From positions 744,139 to 808,138 of the forward strand of contig NZ_JAASRM010000001.1 of assembly GCF_011761565.1 (NCBI RefSeq): a stretch of 64,000 nt of DNA, given 5' to 3'. The stretch comes from Rhizomicrobium palustre (GTDB taxonomy: Bacteria > Pseudomonadota > Alphaproteobacteria > Micropepsales > Micropepsaceae). A program made the position numbers and the translations under genes. Below the pieces are notes generated by a model. It was not told the DNA's origin. It made no database searches and saw only the letters and a program-made list of their open reading frames with translations. Positions within the stretch are counted from its first letter, which is position 1, and each line of letters starts with the position of its first letter. Below are positions 1-9,341 of this stretch, one piece after another.

Positions 1-938
1 AATCGGGCTCGGTGGCGGTGGAAGTCGCCATGAAAATGGCGGTGCAATACTGGCTGAATCAGGGCGTTCGTAAGCGCACCAAATTCATTGCCTTCAAGGG
101 CGGCTATCACGGCGATACCTTCGCCACCATGGCGGTGTGCGATCCCGAAGAAGGTATGCATAGCCTCTTTTCCGGCACGCTGGCCGAACAGTTCATCTGC
201 GAGCTGCCGCGCGATGGCGAAAGCGAAGATGCGCTGGACCGTTTCCTGGGCGATTATGCAGGCGAGATCGCGGGCATCATTGTGGAGCCATTGGTACAAG
301 GCGCGGGCGGGATGCTGTTCCATGATGAGCAGACGCTGCAGCGCTTGCGGAAACTGGCCGACAAGCATGACCTCTTGTTGATCTTTGATGAGATTTTCAC
401 CGGCTTCGGGCGCACCGGCGTGATGTTCGCGAGCCAAGCGGCGGAAGTCGTTCCCGACATCATGACCATCGGCAAGGCGCTGAGCGGCGGGGTGCTGCCG
501 CTCGCGGCCACCGTTGCCAGCGAAAAAGTCTTCGCCGCCTTCTGGTCGGATGATCCTCTTCATGCGCTGATGCATGGGCCCACCTTCATGGGCAATGCTA
601 TGGCCTGCGCCGCCGCCAATGCCAGCCTGGACCTGTTCGAAACAGAGAATCGCGTCCTCGCCGCCAATGAAATTGGCAAACAGATGAGCCAGGAGTTGGG
701 CCGCTGCCTGTCGCTTCCCGGTGTGGTGGACGTGCGGGTACGCGGCGCCATCGGCGTAGTGGAATTAGAAAAGATCGCCGATCTGGAAGGCTTGCGGCAG
801 CGATTCGTCGCCGAAGGGGTGTGGATTCGCCCCTTGCGCAATGTGGTTTACCTGACCCCCGCCCTCACCATCGCCGAAAACGACCTTTCCCGGCTGACCG
901 AAGCGGTGGAAAAGGTGCTGAAATCCGGCGTTGCCTGA
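1..938 (+). CDS. bioA: Adenosylmethionine-8-amino-7-oxononanoate aminotransferase (5' truncated)
   Basis: PLP-dependent class III aminotransferase of biotin synthesis, which makes 7,8-diaminononanoate from KAPA with S-adenosylmethionine as amino donor. The reading frame is open from base 3 and the first visible residues are SGSVAVEVAMKMAVQYW, a BioA signature found about 110 residues into the family, so the start lies outside the window. Visible landmarks are the cofactor-binding aspartate in LLIFDEIFTGFGRTG and the Schiff-base lysine in TIGKALSGG. About 311 residues remain of a usual 420-430, and the C-terminus is complete. The next gene, purH, is on the same strand about 80 bp downstream. 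The other bio genes must be upstream if they are clustered. Confidence 0.9.
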   Translation, partial: SGSVAVEVAMKMAVQYWLNQGVRKRTKFIAFKGGYHGDTFATMAVCDPEEGMHSLFSGTLAEQFICELPRDGESEDALDRFLGDYAGEIAGIIVEPLVQGAGGMLFHDEQTLQRLRKLADKHDLLLIFDEIFTGFGRTGVMFASQAAEVVPDIMTIGKALSGGVLPLAATVASEKVFAAFWSDDPLHALMHGPTFMGNAMACAAANASLDLFETENRVLAANEIGKQMSQELGRCLSLPGVVDVRVRGAIGVVELEKIADLEGLRQRFVAEGVWIRPLRNVVYLTPALTIAENDLSRLTEAVEKVLKSGVA

Positions 939-1019
939 GAGTTTCCTGGGTTTTTCCTTCCCCTCTTCGCCCAAGCGCAGTATCAGAACCGCGGACGCCC
1001 CTAACCTGTGCGAGTTGCC

Positions 1020-2594
1020 ATGACGATTGCCCGCGCGCTGCTTTCCGTTTCCGACAAAACCGGCCTGGTCGAGTTTGCGCAAGGCCTCGCCAAACATGGG
1101 GTGGAGCTGATTTCCACCGGCGGCACCGCCAAGGCGCTGCGCGATGCGGGCCTTGCCGTGAAGGACGTTTCCGAGATCACTGGCTTCCCTGAGATGATGG
1201 ACGGCCGCGTGAAGACGCTGCACCCGATCGTGCATGGCGGTCTTCTGGGGCTGCGCGACAAGCATGCCGACGCCATGAAAGAGCACGGCATCAAGGGCAT
1301 CGATTTGTTGGTGTGCAATCTTTATCCCTTCGAAGCCACGGTTGCCAAAGGCGCCGAGTTCGATGAGGTGATCGAGAATATCGATATCGGTGGCCCGGCG
1401 ATGACGCGCTCCGCTGCCAAAAACCACGAATTCGTCACCGTGGTGGTGGATGTGGAAGATTACGCTGTGGTGCTGGCCGAGATGGACGCCAACAAAGGCG
1501 ACACGACGCTCAGCTTACGCCGCCGCCTCGCCCAGACCGCCTATGCGCGCACCGCGGCTTATGACGCCGCCGTCTCCAATTGGTTTGCGACCCAGCTTGA
1601 TACGAAAGAGCCACCGCGCCGCCGTGCGTTTGCAGGCGCGCTGCGCCAGTCGCTGCGCTATGGCGAGAACCCGCATCAGGACGCCGCTTTCTATGTCACC
1701 GGCGAGAAGCGCCCGGGCGTTGCCAATGCCGAGCAGGTGCAGGGCAAGGAACTCTCCTATAACAACATCAACGACACCGACGCGGCCTATGAGCTGGTGG
1801 CGGAGTTCGATCCGGCGGAGCGCGCCGCTTGCGCCATCATCAAGCACGCCAATCCTTGCGGCGTGGCGCTGGGCACCAGCCTGAAGGATGCCTATGAGAA
1901 GGCGCTGGCTTGCGATCCGGTTTCGGCCTTTGGCGGCATTGTCGCCTTCAACCGCAAGCTCGATGGTGAAACGGCGGAGCTGATTTCGCACCTCTTCACC
2001 GAAGTGATCATCGTGCCGGATGCCGATGAAGATGCGCGCAAAATTCTGGCGGCGAAGAAGAACCTGCGCCTTCTGATCGCGGGCGGCCTGCCTGATCCGA
2101 TGAAGCCGGGCCTGACCTATAAGTCCGTTTCCGGCGGCATGCTGGTGCAGACCCGCGATAATGGCCGCGTCACCAAGGCGGAGCTGAAATTCGTCACCAA
2201 GCGGGTGCCGAGCGAAGCGGAAATCGCCGACATGCTGTTTGCCTTCACCGTAGGCAAGCATGTGAAATCCAACACCATCGTTTATGCCAAGGACCTTGCC
2301 ACCGCAGGTATCGGCGCGGGCCAGATGAGCCGTGTCGACTCGGCCCGCATCGCCGCCGAGAAGGCCCGGCAGGCCGCCAAGACCGCGGGCTGGCCCGAGC
2401 CCAAGACCAAGGGATCCGCAGCGGCCTCTGACGCGTTCTTCCCCTTTGCCGACGGGTTGATCGAGATCGCCGAAGCGGGCGCTTCTTGCGTGATCCAGCC
2501 GGGTGGTTCGATCCGCGACAATGAAGTGATCGCAGCCGCCGATGAGGCGGGGCTTTCGATGGCTTTCACCGGCATGCGGCATTTCCGGCACTGA
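1020..2594 (+). CDS. purH: Bifunctional AICAR transformylase / IMP cyclohydrolase
   Basis: Catalyses the last two steps of de novo IMP synthesis: formylation of AICAR with 10-formyl-THF, then ring closure. The N-terminal MGS-like cyclohydrolase domain spans roughly residues 1-145 ([32 protein letters not shown]). The AICAR formyltransferase domain fills the rest, with [10 protein letters not shown] and the catalytic KHANPCG motif. The length of 524 aa matches the family. Start choice is uncertain: the ATG at 1020 gives [10 protein letters not shown], while an in-frame GTG at 1008 would add four residues, and neither has a strong ribosome binding site. The gene appears complete. Confidence 0.95.
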   Translation: MTIARALLSVSDKTGLVEFAQGLAKHGVELISTGGTAKALRDAGLAVKDVSEITGFPEMMDGRVKTLHPIVHGGLLGLRDKHADAMKEHGIKGIDLLVCNLYPFEATVAKGAEFDEVIENIDIGGPAMTRSAAKNHEFVTVVVDVEDYAVVLAEMDANKGDTTLSLRRRLAQTAYARTAAYDAAVSNWFATQLDTKEPPRRRAFAGALRQSLRYGENPHQDAAFYVTGEKRPGVANAEQVQGKELSYNNINDTDAAYELVAEFDPAERAACAIIKHANPCGVALGTSLKDAYEKALACDPVSAFGGIVAFNRKLDGETAELISHLFTEVIIVPDADEDARKILAAKKNLRLLIAGGLPDPMKPGLTYKSVSGGMLVQTRDNGRVTKAELKFVTKRVPSEAEIADMLFAFTVGKHVKSNTIVYAKDLATAGIGAGQMSRVDSARIAAEKARQAAKTAGWPEPKTKGSAAASDAFFPFADGLIEIAEAGASCVIQPGGSIRDNEVIAAADEAGLSMAFTGMRHFRH

Positions 2595-2651
2595 CGCGGG
2601 TCCTGCAAGCGGCGGTATAGCTGGACCGGTAGTGGAGAAAGTCTTGGTCCT

Positions 2652-3908
2652 GTGAAGATCGTGGTTTTGGGTGCAGGCGTGGTTGGCACTGCCGCCGCGT
2701 GGTATCTCGCCGAGAGCGGCCATGATGTGACTGTGGTCGAGCGCCAGCCCGGCGCGGGGTTGGAGACGAGCTTTGCCAATGGCGGGCAAGTCTCACCCTG
2801 CCATGCCGAGCCCTGGGCCAATCCCGAGACTCCTTTCAAGGCGCTGGAATGGCTGGGCCGCCGCGATGCGCCGCTGGTGTTCAAATGGTGGCGCTATGAT
2901 CCCGCGCTTTGGGCCTGGCTGGTGCGCTTTCTGATCAACTGCACGCCGGGGCGCACCAAGATCAATACCGACCGCACCTTGCGGGTCGCGATCTATTCAC
3001 GGGCGTGTCTGCAGGCTTTGCGGCAATATACCGGCGTCTCTTACGACGCGGAGACCCGCGGCATTCTGCATGTCTATCGTGACACACGCGCGCTGGAGCA
3101 TGCGCTGAAGACCTCCGAGATGATGAATGCCTTGGGGCTGAAGCGCGAGACCAAGAGCGTGGCTGAAGCCTTGGCGATTGAGCCTGCGTTGAGCGATGCG
3201 GCGCCGGAGCTGAAAGGCGCGATCTTCACGCCTGATGATGAATCCGGCGATGCGCATAAATTCACCGTGGAACTGGCGGCAAAGGCCGAAAAGCTCGGCG
3301 TACTGTTTTGCTATGGCACCAGCGTGATGGGTTTCGCGCGCGAGGGCGACCGCATTGAGGCGGTGATCACTGATAAAGGGCCGATCAAGGCCGATGCCTT
3401 TGTGCTCGCCATGGGAAGCTGGAGCAAACCGCTCGCCGCCTCGCTGGGGCTGAACCTGCCGCTCTATCCCGCCAAAGGCTATTCGGCGACGCTGGATGTG
3501 CGCGAGCCCGCGCATACGCCGCGGGTGAGCATCACCGATGATGAGCACAAGCTCGTCTTCAGCCGCTTAGGCGAGCGCTTGCGTTGTGCGGGCACGGCGG
3601 AACTTTCGGGCTGGAGCGATGCCATGGATGAGGTGCGCGCTCAAGCGATCATTCGCGGTGCCAAGGCGCTGTTCCCGCGCGCGGGCGATTACGAACACGC
3701 GGCGCTGTGGGCGGGGCTGAGGCCGACCACGCCCGATTCCGTGCCCATCATCGGCAAGACGCCGATCCAGAACCTTTATCTCGACACCGGCCATGGCACG
3801 CTCGGCTGGACCATGGCCTGCGGCTCCGGCAAGGCGCTCGCCGATGTGATTTCGGGCCGCGAACCCGAGATCGATATGAGCGGGCTCGGGCTCGACAGGT
3901 TCGGCTAA
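2652..3908 (+). CDS. dadA: D-amino acid dehydrogenase (FAD)
   Basis: DAO-family flavoprotein that oxidatively deaminates D-amino acids such as D-alanine and passes electrons to the respiratory chain. The GTG start gives an immediate N-terminal dinucleotide fold (VLGAGVVGTAAAWYL, then the acidic end of strand beta 2 in VVERQ). The C-terminal FAD contacts are in GLRPTTPDSVPIIG and GHGTLGWTMACGSGKALAD, both typical of DadA. The length of 418 aa is close to the usual 416-432. A GGAGAAA sequence lies about 11 nt before the GTG. No alanine racemase gene (dadX) is adjacent, unlike the enterobacterial dad operon. The gene ends just before a REP-like inverted repeat. Confidence 0.88.
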   Translation: MKIVVLGAGVVGTAAAWYLAESGHDVTVVERQPGAGLETSFANGGQVSPCHAEPWANPETPFKALEWLGRRDAPLVFKWWRYDPALWAWLVRFLINCTPGRTKINTDRTLRVAIYSRACLQALRQYTGVSYDAETRGILHVYRDTRALEHALKTSEMMNALGLKRETKSVAEALAIEPALSDAAPELKGAIFTPDDESGDAHKFTVELAAKAEKLGVLFCYGTSVMGFAREGDRIEAVITDKGPIKADAFVLAMGSWSKPLAASLGLNLPLYPAKGYSATLDVREPAHTPRVSITDDEHKLVFSRLGERLRCAGTAELSGWSDAMDEVRAQAIIRGAKALFPRAGDYEHAALWAGLRPTTPDSVPIIGKTPIQNLYLDTGHGTLGWTMACGSGKALADVISGREPEIDMSGLGLDRFG

Positions 3909-3937
3909 GCGTCAGGATTCCTACTCCCCAATTTTCC

Positions 3938-4038
3938 GTCATGGCCGGGCTCCGACCCGGCCATCCATGCCTTCACCATGCTGCGCTTTGCCAGATTCTC
4001 TCGCCCTCTGGATGGCCGGGTCGGAGCCCGGCCATGAC
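3938..4038. repeat. REP-like element: perfect 30-bp inverted repeat pair
   Basis: The 30-bp arm at 3938-3967 is repeated exactly, in inverted orientation, at 4009-4038, with a 41-bp spacer. Each arm is itself an imperfect palindrome (ATGGCCGGG, six-base loop, CCCGGCCAT). Palindromes of this type are widespread in alphaproteobacterial intergenic regions. It sits between the convergent ends of dadA and the metallo-beta-lactamase gene, where the transcript could fold into a long hairpin that stops or protects both mRNAs. Confidence 0.85.
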
Positions 4039-4046
4039 GATAAGGG

Positions 4047-5414
4047 TTATAGCGAATACGCCGCGCCTTTCGTGGGCATGTCGATTTTTGTGCCGTGCAG
4101 GGCTTGCGCGAAAGACTGCATGCTCGCCTCTTCGCCATGGACGAGGAAGGTGCGGGCGGCGCCGGTGTGCGCGTGCCACGCCAGAAGATCGCCGCGCCCG
4201 GCATGAGCGGAGAAACCGTTGATGGTGTGCACCGAGGCTTTCACCGGAATGCGCTCGCCGAAAATGCCGATTTCCTTGGCGCCATCGATGATGCGCCGCG
4301 CGGGCGTGCCGCCAGCCGCATAGCCGACAAACACCACCGCCGATTCCGGGCGCGCGAGATTGGTGAAAAGGTGGTGACGCACGCGCCCGCCGGTCGCCAT
4401 GCCCGAACCCGCCATGATGATGGCACCGCTTTTCACCTCATTGATCGCTTGGGAGTGCTTGCGCTCGCGGGTGAAGGAGAGGCCTTCGAAATGGAAGGGA
4501 TCGTGCCCCTTGCGGATCGCCTTGGCGATATCGGGCTGCAAGAGGGCGAGGTTGCGCTCCATGATCTCGGTGACGGAAATCGCCATGGGGGAATCGAGAT
4601 AGACGCGTGTGTGGCGCGGCAGAAGATTTTGTTCGAGGCCCTTGGCGATGACAAAGAGCAGTTCCTGCGCACGCTCCAGCGCGAAGGTCGGCACCACCAC
4701 ATTGCCGCCGCGCTGAAAGGCCGAGGCCACGGCCGCGTAGAACTCACCAATGGAAGGATCGAGGGATCTGTGATCGCGGTCGCCATAGGTGGTTTCCATC
4801 ACCACCGCATCGGCGCGCGGCGGCTGAGACGGCCCCGCCAGCAAGAGATTTTCCCGCTTGCCAAGATCGCCGGAGAAGAGAACCGACGCCCCGCCCTTCT
4901 GCTGCAACAAAATACTGGCGGAGCCGAGGATATGACCGGCATCGCTGAAGGTTGCGGTGAGGCCAGGTGCAAGCTCGACATGCTGACCATAGCGCGCGGG
5001 CCGCGAGAAGAGCGAGGTCGCGTTCAAGGCATCGAGGATGGTATAAAGCGGCGGCCGGGCCTCGTGATGACGACGCTTTTTGGCGGCGAAACGCGCATCT
5101 TCCTCCTGCAGATGGGCGCTATCGACCATCACTAACCGGGCGAGTTCTGCCGTCGCGGCGGTGGAGATGATCTCGCCCGAAAAGCCGCGCTTCACCAGCA
5201 GCGGCAAGCGCCCGCAATGATCGAGATGCGCATGGGTGAGCAGCACCATGTCGATCTCGCGCGGATCAAAGCCGAAATCTGCCGTATTCTCTTCATCGAG
5301 TTCGCGCGAGCCCTGGAACAGGCCGCAATCGATCAGGATGCGTTTGCCGGAGGCTTCCACCATATGGCAGGAGCCCGTGACATCACGGTTTGCTCCATGA
5401 AAAGACAGCTTCAT
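4047..5414 (-). CDS. MBL-fold, beta-CASP RNA ribonuclease
   Basis: Metallo-beta-lactamase exonuclease of the CPSF/YSH1 type, predicted to process or degrade RNA in the cytoplasm. The N-terminus LSFHGANRDVTGSCH is typical of the family, and the zinc motif HAHLDH lies at residues 61-66. Further features are SGDLGKRENLLL, METTYGDR at the start of the beta-CASP insertion, GSGMATGGRVRHHL, and a late metal-binding histidine in SAHAGRGDLL. The length of 455 aa fits the family. It lies 14 bp downstream of the LOG-family gene on the same strand, so the two are probably co-transcribed. The substrate cannot be read from the sequence. Confidence 0.87.
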   Translation of the reverse strand: MKLSFHGANRDVTGSCHMVEASGKRILIDCGLFQGSRELDEENTADFGFDPREIDMVLLTHAHLDHCGRLPLLVKRGFSGEIISTAATAELARLVMVDSAHLQEEDARFAAKKRRHHEARPPLYTILDALNATSLFSRPARYGQHVELAPGLTATFSDAGHILGSASILLQQKGGASVLFSGDLGKRENLLLAGPSQPPRADAVVMETTYGDRDHRSLDPSIGEFYAAVASAFQRGGNVVVPTFALERAQELLFVIAKGLEQNLLPRHTRVYLDSPMAISVTEIMERNLALLQPDIAKAIRKGHDPFHFEGLSFTRERKHSQAINEVKSGAIIMAGSGMATGGRVRHHLFTNLARPESAVVFVGYAAGGTPARRIIDGAKEIGIFGERIPVKASVHTINGFSAHAGRGDLLAWHAHTGAARTFLVHGEEASMQSFAQALHGTKIDMPTKGAAYSL

Positions 5415-5428
5415 CCGCCCCTCCCATG

Positions 5429-6382
5429 TCAGTAGGCGCTTAAGGGTTTGCCGCTCTTATCGTACCAATGCAGGATGCCGTTCCAGATCTCTTCCGCCGT
5501 TTCAGCATACCAGAAGAGGTTCTTGTCTTCCGGCGCGATGACGCCTTCGGCGGCGAGGAAATCAATATTCACCGCGGCTTTCCAATAGGCCTCGCCCACC
5601 AGCACGATCGGGATCGGCTTGATCTTGCGAGTTTGCACCAAGGTCAGCGCTTCGAAAAGCTCATCGAAAGTGCCGAAGCCACCAGGGCATGCCACCAGCG
5701 CGCGGGCACGCTTCATGAAATGCAGCTTGCGCATGGCGAAGTAGTGAAAATTGAAGCAGAGGCCGGGCGTGATGTAAGGGTTGGGATATTGCTCATGCGG
5801 CAGCGAGATGTTGAGACCGACTGAATTTTCGCCTGCATCGAAAGCGCCGCGATTGGCCGCCTCCATGATGCCGGGGCCGCCGCCGGTGACGACCGTGCAG
5901 TGCGGGCCTTCGGGCTTTTTGTTGGTCTCGCTGACCAAGCGTCCGAACTCGCGCGCCACATCGTAATAGCGCGAGTTTTCCAGAATGCGTTCGGCCACAG
6001 AAAGGCGGCGCTTGAGGTCTTCGTCGCCAGGTTCGTCTTCGAGAGCGGCCTTCAGAGTGGTCACGGTGCGGCGGGCTGCGGAAGGTTCACAGAGCCGTGT
6101 AGAGCCGAACACCACGATGGAATTATTGATGCCCGCATCGGTGAGGCACAATTCCGGTTTCAGATAATCGAGCTGCAAACGCAGGCCCCGCAAAGGCGCC
6201 GAGGCAATGAAATCCAGATCCAGATCGGCACGCCGGGCCGAAGCGCTGTTGAGGATCGCCTTGATGCGCTGCGGCGCCAAAGGGTCCTCCGCAGGGGGCT
6301 TAGGATGCTGCGAGGGCAGCGGCTCCTCACGCTCAGTCGGATGGGCGACAGGGGGAACTTTCTTATCGGGATGTCGGGACAT
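5429..6382 (-). CDS. LOG-family (lysine decarboxylase-like) Rossmann-fold protein
   Basis: Member of the TIGR00730/LOG superfamily, whose characterised members release free cytokinin bases or cleave nucleoside 5'-monophosphates at the N-glycosidic bond. The diagnostic motifs are VTGGGPGIMEAANRGA and ACPGGFGTFDELFEALT (the PGGxGTxxE signature). The frame stays open further upstream to 6808, but that extension is low-complexity and overlaps the divergent SDR gene. I therefore place the start at the ATG at 6382 (MSRHPDKK), giving 317 aa with a Pro-rich N-terminal tail of about 60 residues before the Rossmann domain. The physiological substrate is unknown. Confidence 0.85.
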   Translation of the reverse strand: MSRHPDKKVPPVAHPTEREEPLPSQHPKPPAEDPLAPQRIKAILNSASARRADLDLDFIASAPLRGLRLQLDYLKPELCLTDAGINNSIVVFGSTRLCEPSAARRTVTTLKAALEDEPGDEDLKRRLSVAERILENSRYYDVAREFGRLVSETNKKPEGPHCTVVTGGGPGIMEAANRGAFDAGENSVGLNISLPHEQYPNPYITPGLCFNFHYFAMRKLHFMKRARALVACPGGFGTFDELFEALTLVQTRKIKPIPIVLVGEAYWKAAVNIDFLAAEGVIAPEDKNLFWYAETAEEIWNGILHWYDKSGKPLSAY

Positions 6383-6570
6383 GCGGGAAACCGTAATGGA
6401 GGGTGAGAAGCTATAGCACGCAGGATCGCGGCGCGGGCGGAGCATTTCTGAACGCGGTCGTCTTAAAGTTTGGCAAGGGGCACGCAAATCCCGGAGCTTA
6501 AGAGGCAACGCGATACCTTTATGTTGGCGCTGCCCGGTCGCAATACAAGAGACAATCGCGCGCAGGCCGC

Positions 6571-6595
6571 GCAACAGCTGAGCGATTCCCGCGTT
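6571..6595 (+). promoter_or_regulatory. EcfG-like (general stress) promoter candidate for the SDR gene
   Basis: GCAAC (6571-6575), 16 bp, then CGTT (6592-6595) differs by one base from the alphaproteobacterial EcfG consensus GGAAC-N16/17-CGTT. It lies about 30 bp before the ATG at 6625. The downstream gene belongs to an SDR group often found among stress genes, which fits. Confidence 0.35.
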
Positions 6596-6624
6596 GTGCC
6601 CCGGTATCTGAATGGAGGCGCGAT

Positions 6625-7533
6625 ATGGACAGGCAGATGGGAACCCTGGTTTCGGCGGTGCTGGTGGACCCGCGCGAGAAATATCCCAAGCCGCCCTATA
6701 AGCGCCAGACACAGGAATGGCCTGGGCTCGCCTCCAAGATGGAGCCGAAGCCGGATCACGGCGAAACAAGTTACAAAGGTTCGGGACGCTTGATCGGGCG
6801 CAAGGCACTGATCACCGGCGGCGATAGCGGCATCGGTCGCGCCGCCATCGCCTATGCCCGCGAAGGCGCTGATGTGGCGATCAATTATTACCCCAGCGAA
6901 GAAGACGACGCGCGCGAGGTGATCGGGCTGATCCAAAATGAAGGACGCAAGGCCGCCGGCATACCCGGCGATCTGCGCGACGAGGCATTTTGCAAAGCGC
7001 TGGTGAATCAGGCCGTGTCGGTGCTGGGCGGGCTTGATATCATTATCTCCAATGCCGGGCGGCAGCAGACCGCGGCCTCGCTGGAAGAGGTTTCGACCGA
7101 AGAATTCGACGCCACCATGAAGACGAATATCTACGCGCCCTTCTGGATCATCAAAGCGGCGCTGCCCCATTTGCAGCCAGGATCGGTAATTATCGCCACC
7201 ACCTCCGAACAGGCCTATGATCCGTCCCCGGATCTTTATGCCTATGCCCAGACCAAGGCGGCGACGATGAATTTCGTCAAATCGCTGGGCAAGATGTTGG
7301 GCGAGAAAGGCATCCGCGTGAATGGCGTGGCGCCAGGGCCGGTGTGGACACCACTTCAAATCTCCGGCGGCTCGCCGATGGAGCGAGTGGAGAATTTCGG
7401 CAGCAAGACCCCGCTTGGCCGCGCAGGCCAGCCAGCCGAACTCGCCTCCATCTATGTGCAGTTGGCCGCCGAAGATGCCAGCTATGCCAACGGACAGATC
7501 TACGGCTCGTCCGGCGGCGCCGGGCAGCCTTAA
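6625..7533 (+). CDS. SDR family oxidoreductase (YghA/YhdF type)
   Basis: Short-chain dehydrogenase/reductase with the N-terminal extension of about 50 residues (PREKYPKPPYKRQTQEWPG) seen in the YghA/YhdF/Ygx group. The NAD(P) site is GGDSGIGRAA, the structural motif is SNAGRQQ, the catalytic serine is in ATTSEQAY, and the YxxxK pair is in YAQTKA. The length is 302 aa and the start is supported by GGAG upstream (6613-6616). The substrate is unknown. Relatives are often stress-induced or annotated as glucose 1-dehydrogenase-like without proof. The stop codon directly abuts the convergent ldh stop. Confidence 0.85.
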   Translation: MDRQMGTLVSAVLVDPREKYPKPPYKRQTQEWPGLASKMEPKPDHGETSYKGSGRLIGRKALITGGDSGIGRAAIAYAREGADVAINYYPSEEDDAREVIGLIQNEGRKAAGIPGDLRDEAFCKALVNQAVSVLGGLDIIISNAGRQQTAASLEEVSTEEFDATMKTNIYAPFWIIKAALPHLQPGSVIIATTSEQAYDPSPDLYAYAQTKAATMNFVKSLGKMLGEKGIRVNGVAPGPVWTPLQISGGSPMERVENFGSKTPLGRAGQPAELASIYVQLAAEDASYANGQIYGSSGGAGQP

Positions 7534-8505
7534 CTATTTCAGCTCCGGGATATCGATGCTGGCGATGATGTCACGCAGGGTGGCGGCGGATTTGTGCAAG
7601 GCGGCGGCTTCTTCTTCGGGCAGGTCGACTTGTAGCACCGTGTCCACGCCGCGCCAGCTCATCAGCGAGGGCACCCCAAGCGCAACGCCATGCTCGCCAT
7701 ATTCGCCATCGAGCACGGCGGAGACGGTGAGCACGCTGTGGTGGTTGCGCAGAATCGAGGTGGAAATATCGGCGAGCGCGAGCGCCACTGCGAACCATGT
7801 GGCGCCCTTATAGCCGATGACGTGATAGGCGGAATTGCGCACCTCAGCGACGATCTCATCGCGCCCCAGGCGGGGCTCGGGGCATTTCTCGCACGTCTCG
7901 CAGTAATGATCGATCGGCATGCCCGCCATATTGGTGATGGACCAGGCCGCGAACTCGCTATCGCCATGCTCGCCCATGATATGGGCGTGGACGTTGTGCA
8001 CGTCGACATTGCAGCGCTGGGCCAAGAGATGCCGAAAGCGCGCACTATCGAGCACGGTGCCCGAACCAATCACCCGCCCACGCGGCCAGCCTGAAACCTT
8101 GTGCGCGACATAGGTGAGAATATCAACCGGGTTGGACACGATCAGCACCACGGCTTCGGATTTCGCGGCCACGATCTCATCCATGCAGGATTTGATGATG
8201 ATGGCGTTGCGCTGGACAAGGCTGAGACGGGTTTCGCCCGGCTGCTGCTTGGCACCCGCGGTGATCACGATGAGGGCCGCATCGGTGTAATCGGCCGGGC
8301 CGCCCTCGCGGATCTGGATCGACGGAAAGAAGGCCTGGCCATGCATCATATCTAGCGCTTGGCCCTTGGCGAAATCGCGATTGGCATCGATCAACACGAT
8401 CTCATCGGCGAGCCCCCGCAGCGCCAGGGTAAAGGCATAGGTCGAGCCGACATTGCCGGCCCCGACGATAACCACCTTGCGCGGCTTCCAATGATGCTGG
8501 TTCAC
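7534..8505 (-). CDS. ldh: L-lactate dehydrogenase (NAD-dependent)
   Basis: Cytoplasmic NAD-dependent L-lactate dehydrogenase reducing pyruvate to lactate and regenerating NAD in fermentation. The NAD motif is VVIVGAGNVGSTYA, followed by the acidic ribose-binding residue in VLIDAN. Other landmarks are the substrate arginine in QQPGETRLSLVQRN, the VSNPVDILTYV segment, and the catalytic histidine in MGEHGDSEFAAWS. The Q in GAKQQPGE and the overall pattern favour lactate over malate dehydrogenase, where an Arg would occupy the specificity position. The start is the GTG at 8505, which has GGAGAAA 8 nt upstream and gives 323 aa. An earlier in-frame start would add a non-conserved extension. Confidence 0.88.
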   Translation of the reverse strand: MNQHHWKPRKVVIVGAGNVGSTYAFTLALRGLADEIVLIDANRDFAKGQALDMMHGQAFFPSIQIREGGPADYTDAALIVITAGAKQQPGETRLSLVQRNAIIIKSCMDEIVAAKSEAVVLIVSNPVDILTYVAHKVSGWPRGRVIGSGTVLDSARFRHLLAQRCNVDVHNVHAHIMGEHGDSEFAAWSITNMAGMPIDHYCETCEKCPEPRLGRDEIVAEVRNSAYHVIGYKGATWFAVALALADISTSILRNHHSVLTVSAVLDGEYGEHGVALGVPSLMSWRGVDTVLQVDLPEEEAAALHKSAATLRDIIASIDIPELK

Positions 8506-8651
8506 GGGCTTTCTCCAATGCTCTGACCCTATGAAGATGGGTACTCGGCCAGATGGCCGCAATGGGAAAGACTAGCGCACACAGGCCGTGGTGTCTTTTT
8601 ACGAACTGGGGACAGTGACAGGCGCCTAGATCGCGAAAAGACGGCAGCCCG

Positions 8652-9341
8652 CTATTGCGTCACAGGCAGTTCGTAGACCACCGCGTTCCAGAAGCGGACG
8701 CGGTGGCTGCCTTTTTTGGTGAAGCCGCGGCGCGCGAGTTCCCGCCCAATAATAGCATTGAAATAACCATGGGCGACGAGGACGGCGGTGCCATCTTCCT
8801 TGGCCTTGGCCGTGAGCAGATCGGCGGCCTTTTTGGCGCGCGATTTTGAGCGGCGGTAATTCTCGATTTCGGGGTGGTAGCCCGCATGCCAGAGGATGCG
8901 GCTCATCACCGCCCAGGCCGGGACGCCAAGCTTGATCAGCGGCAGAGGCGGGCTCGCCAGCGGGGCTTCCTCGAACAGCGTGTCGGACAACAGCTCGGCA
9001 TGGGGCGCGATCGCCTTGGCGCTCTCCTGCGAACGCGGGCGGTGCGAGGTGTAAACGGCACCGATGCCCTTGGCGAGATCCTGCAGCTCTTCCGGCGGGG
9101 CGCTTTGCGGATCCAGCCCGGCCGCCTCATAGGCATCGATATAGCGCGCGAAACCGCGATGGCCGGTTCTGTGATCGGTCGAGATCGCAGGCTTGCCATG
9201 GCGCACCAAGACAATGCGGAGCAGCTTCACCTCTGTATCCGCGAGAAGCTGGCGGTGGCGGCGCACCCGGCGGACAAGGCGCATGCGGGCCCGCGCAAAA
9301 ACGGAAGGTTTAGCGCTAATGGGGGCTCCTTGCGGCGTCAT
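8652..9341 (-). CDS. Histidine phosphatase family protein
   Basis: Phosphoglycerate-mutase-like phosphatase. The phosphohistidine loop is in RIVLVRHGKPAIS, after a basic N-terminal stretch (RARMRLVRRVRRHRQLL). The second catalytic region is in VYTSHRPRSQESAKAI, with the acidic residue in LFEEAPLASPPLP, and the second histidine is in VLVAHGYFNAIIGREL. The chosen ATG at 9341 gives 229 aa. A GTG at 9347 or a later GTG just before the RHG motif are alternatives. It stands alone upstream of ldh on the same strand. The substrate is unknown and could be a small phosphoester or a phosphoprotein. Confidence 0.8.
   Translation of the reverse strand: MTPQGAPISAKPSVFARARMRLVRRVRRHRQLLADTEVKLLRIVLVRHGKPAISTDHRTGHRGFARYIDAYEAAGLDPQSAPPEELQDLAKGIGAVYTSHRPRSQESAKAIAPHAELLSDTLFEEAPLASPPLPLIKLGVPAWAVMSRILWHAGYHPEIENYRRSKSRAKKAADLLTAKAKEDGTAVLVAHGYFNAIIGRELARRGFTKKGSHRVRFWNAVVYELPVTQ

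Noticed and set aside
4095..5135. A 346-residue open frame antisense to the RNase gene
   Set aside because: The minus-strand frame has all beta-CASP motifs, while the antisense product is Arg/His-rich with no domain. It is a shadow frame.
6383..6808. An N-terminal extension of the LOG protein
   Set aside because: The extension is low in conserved features, overlaps the divergent SDR gene, and has no start signal better than the ATG at 6382.
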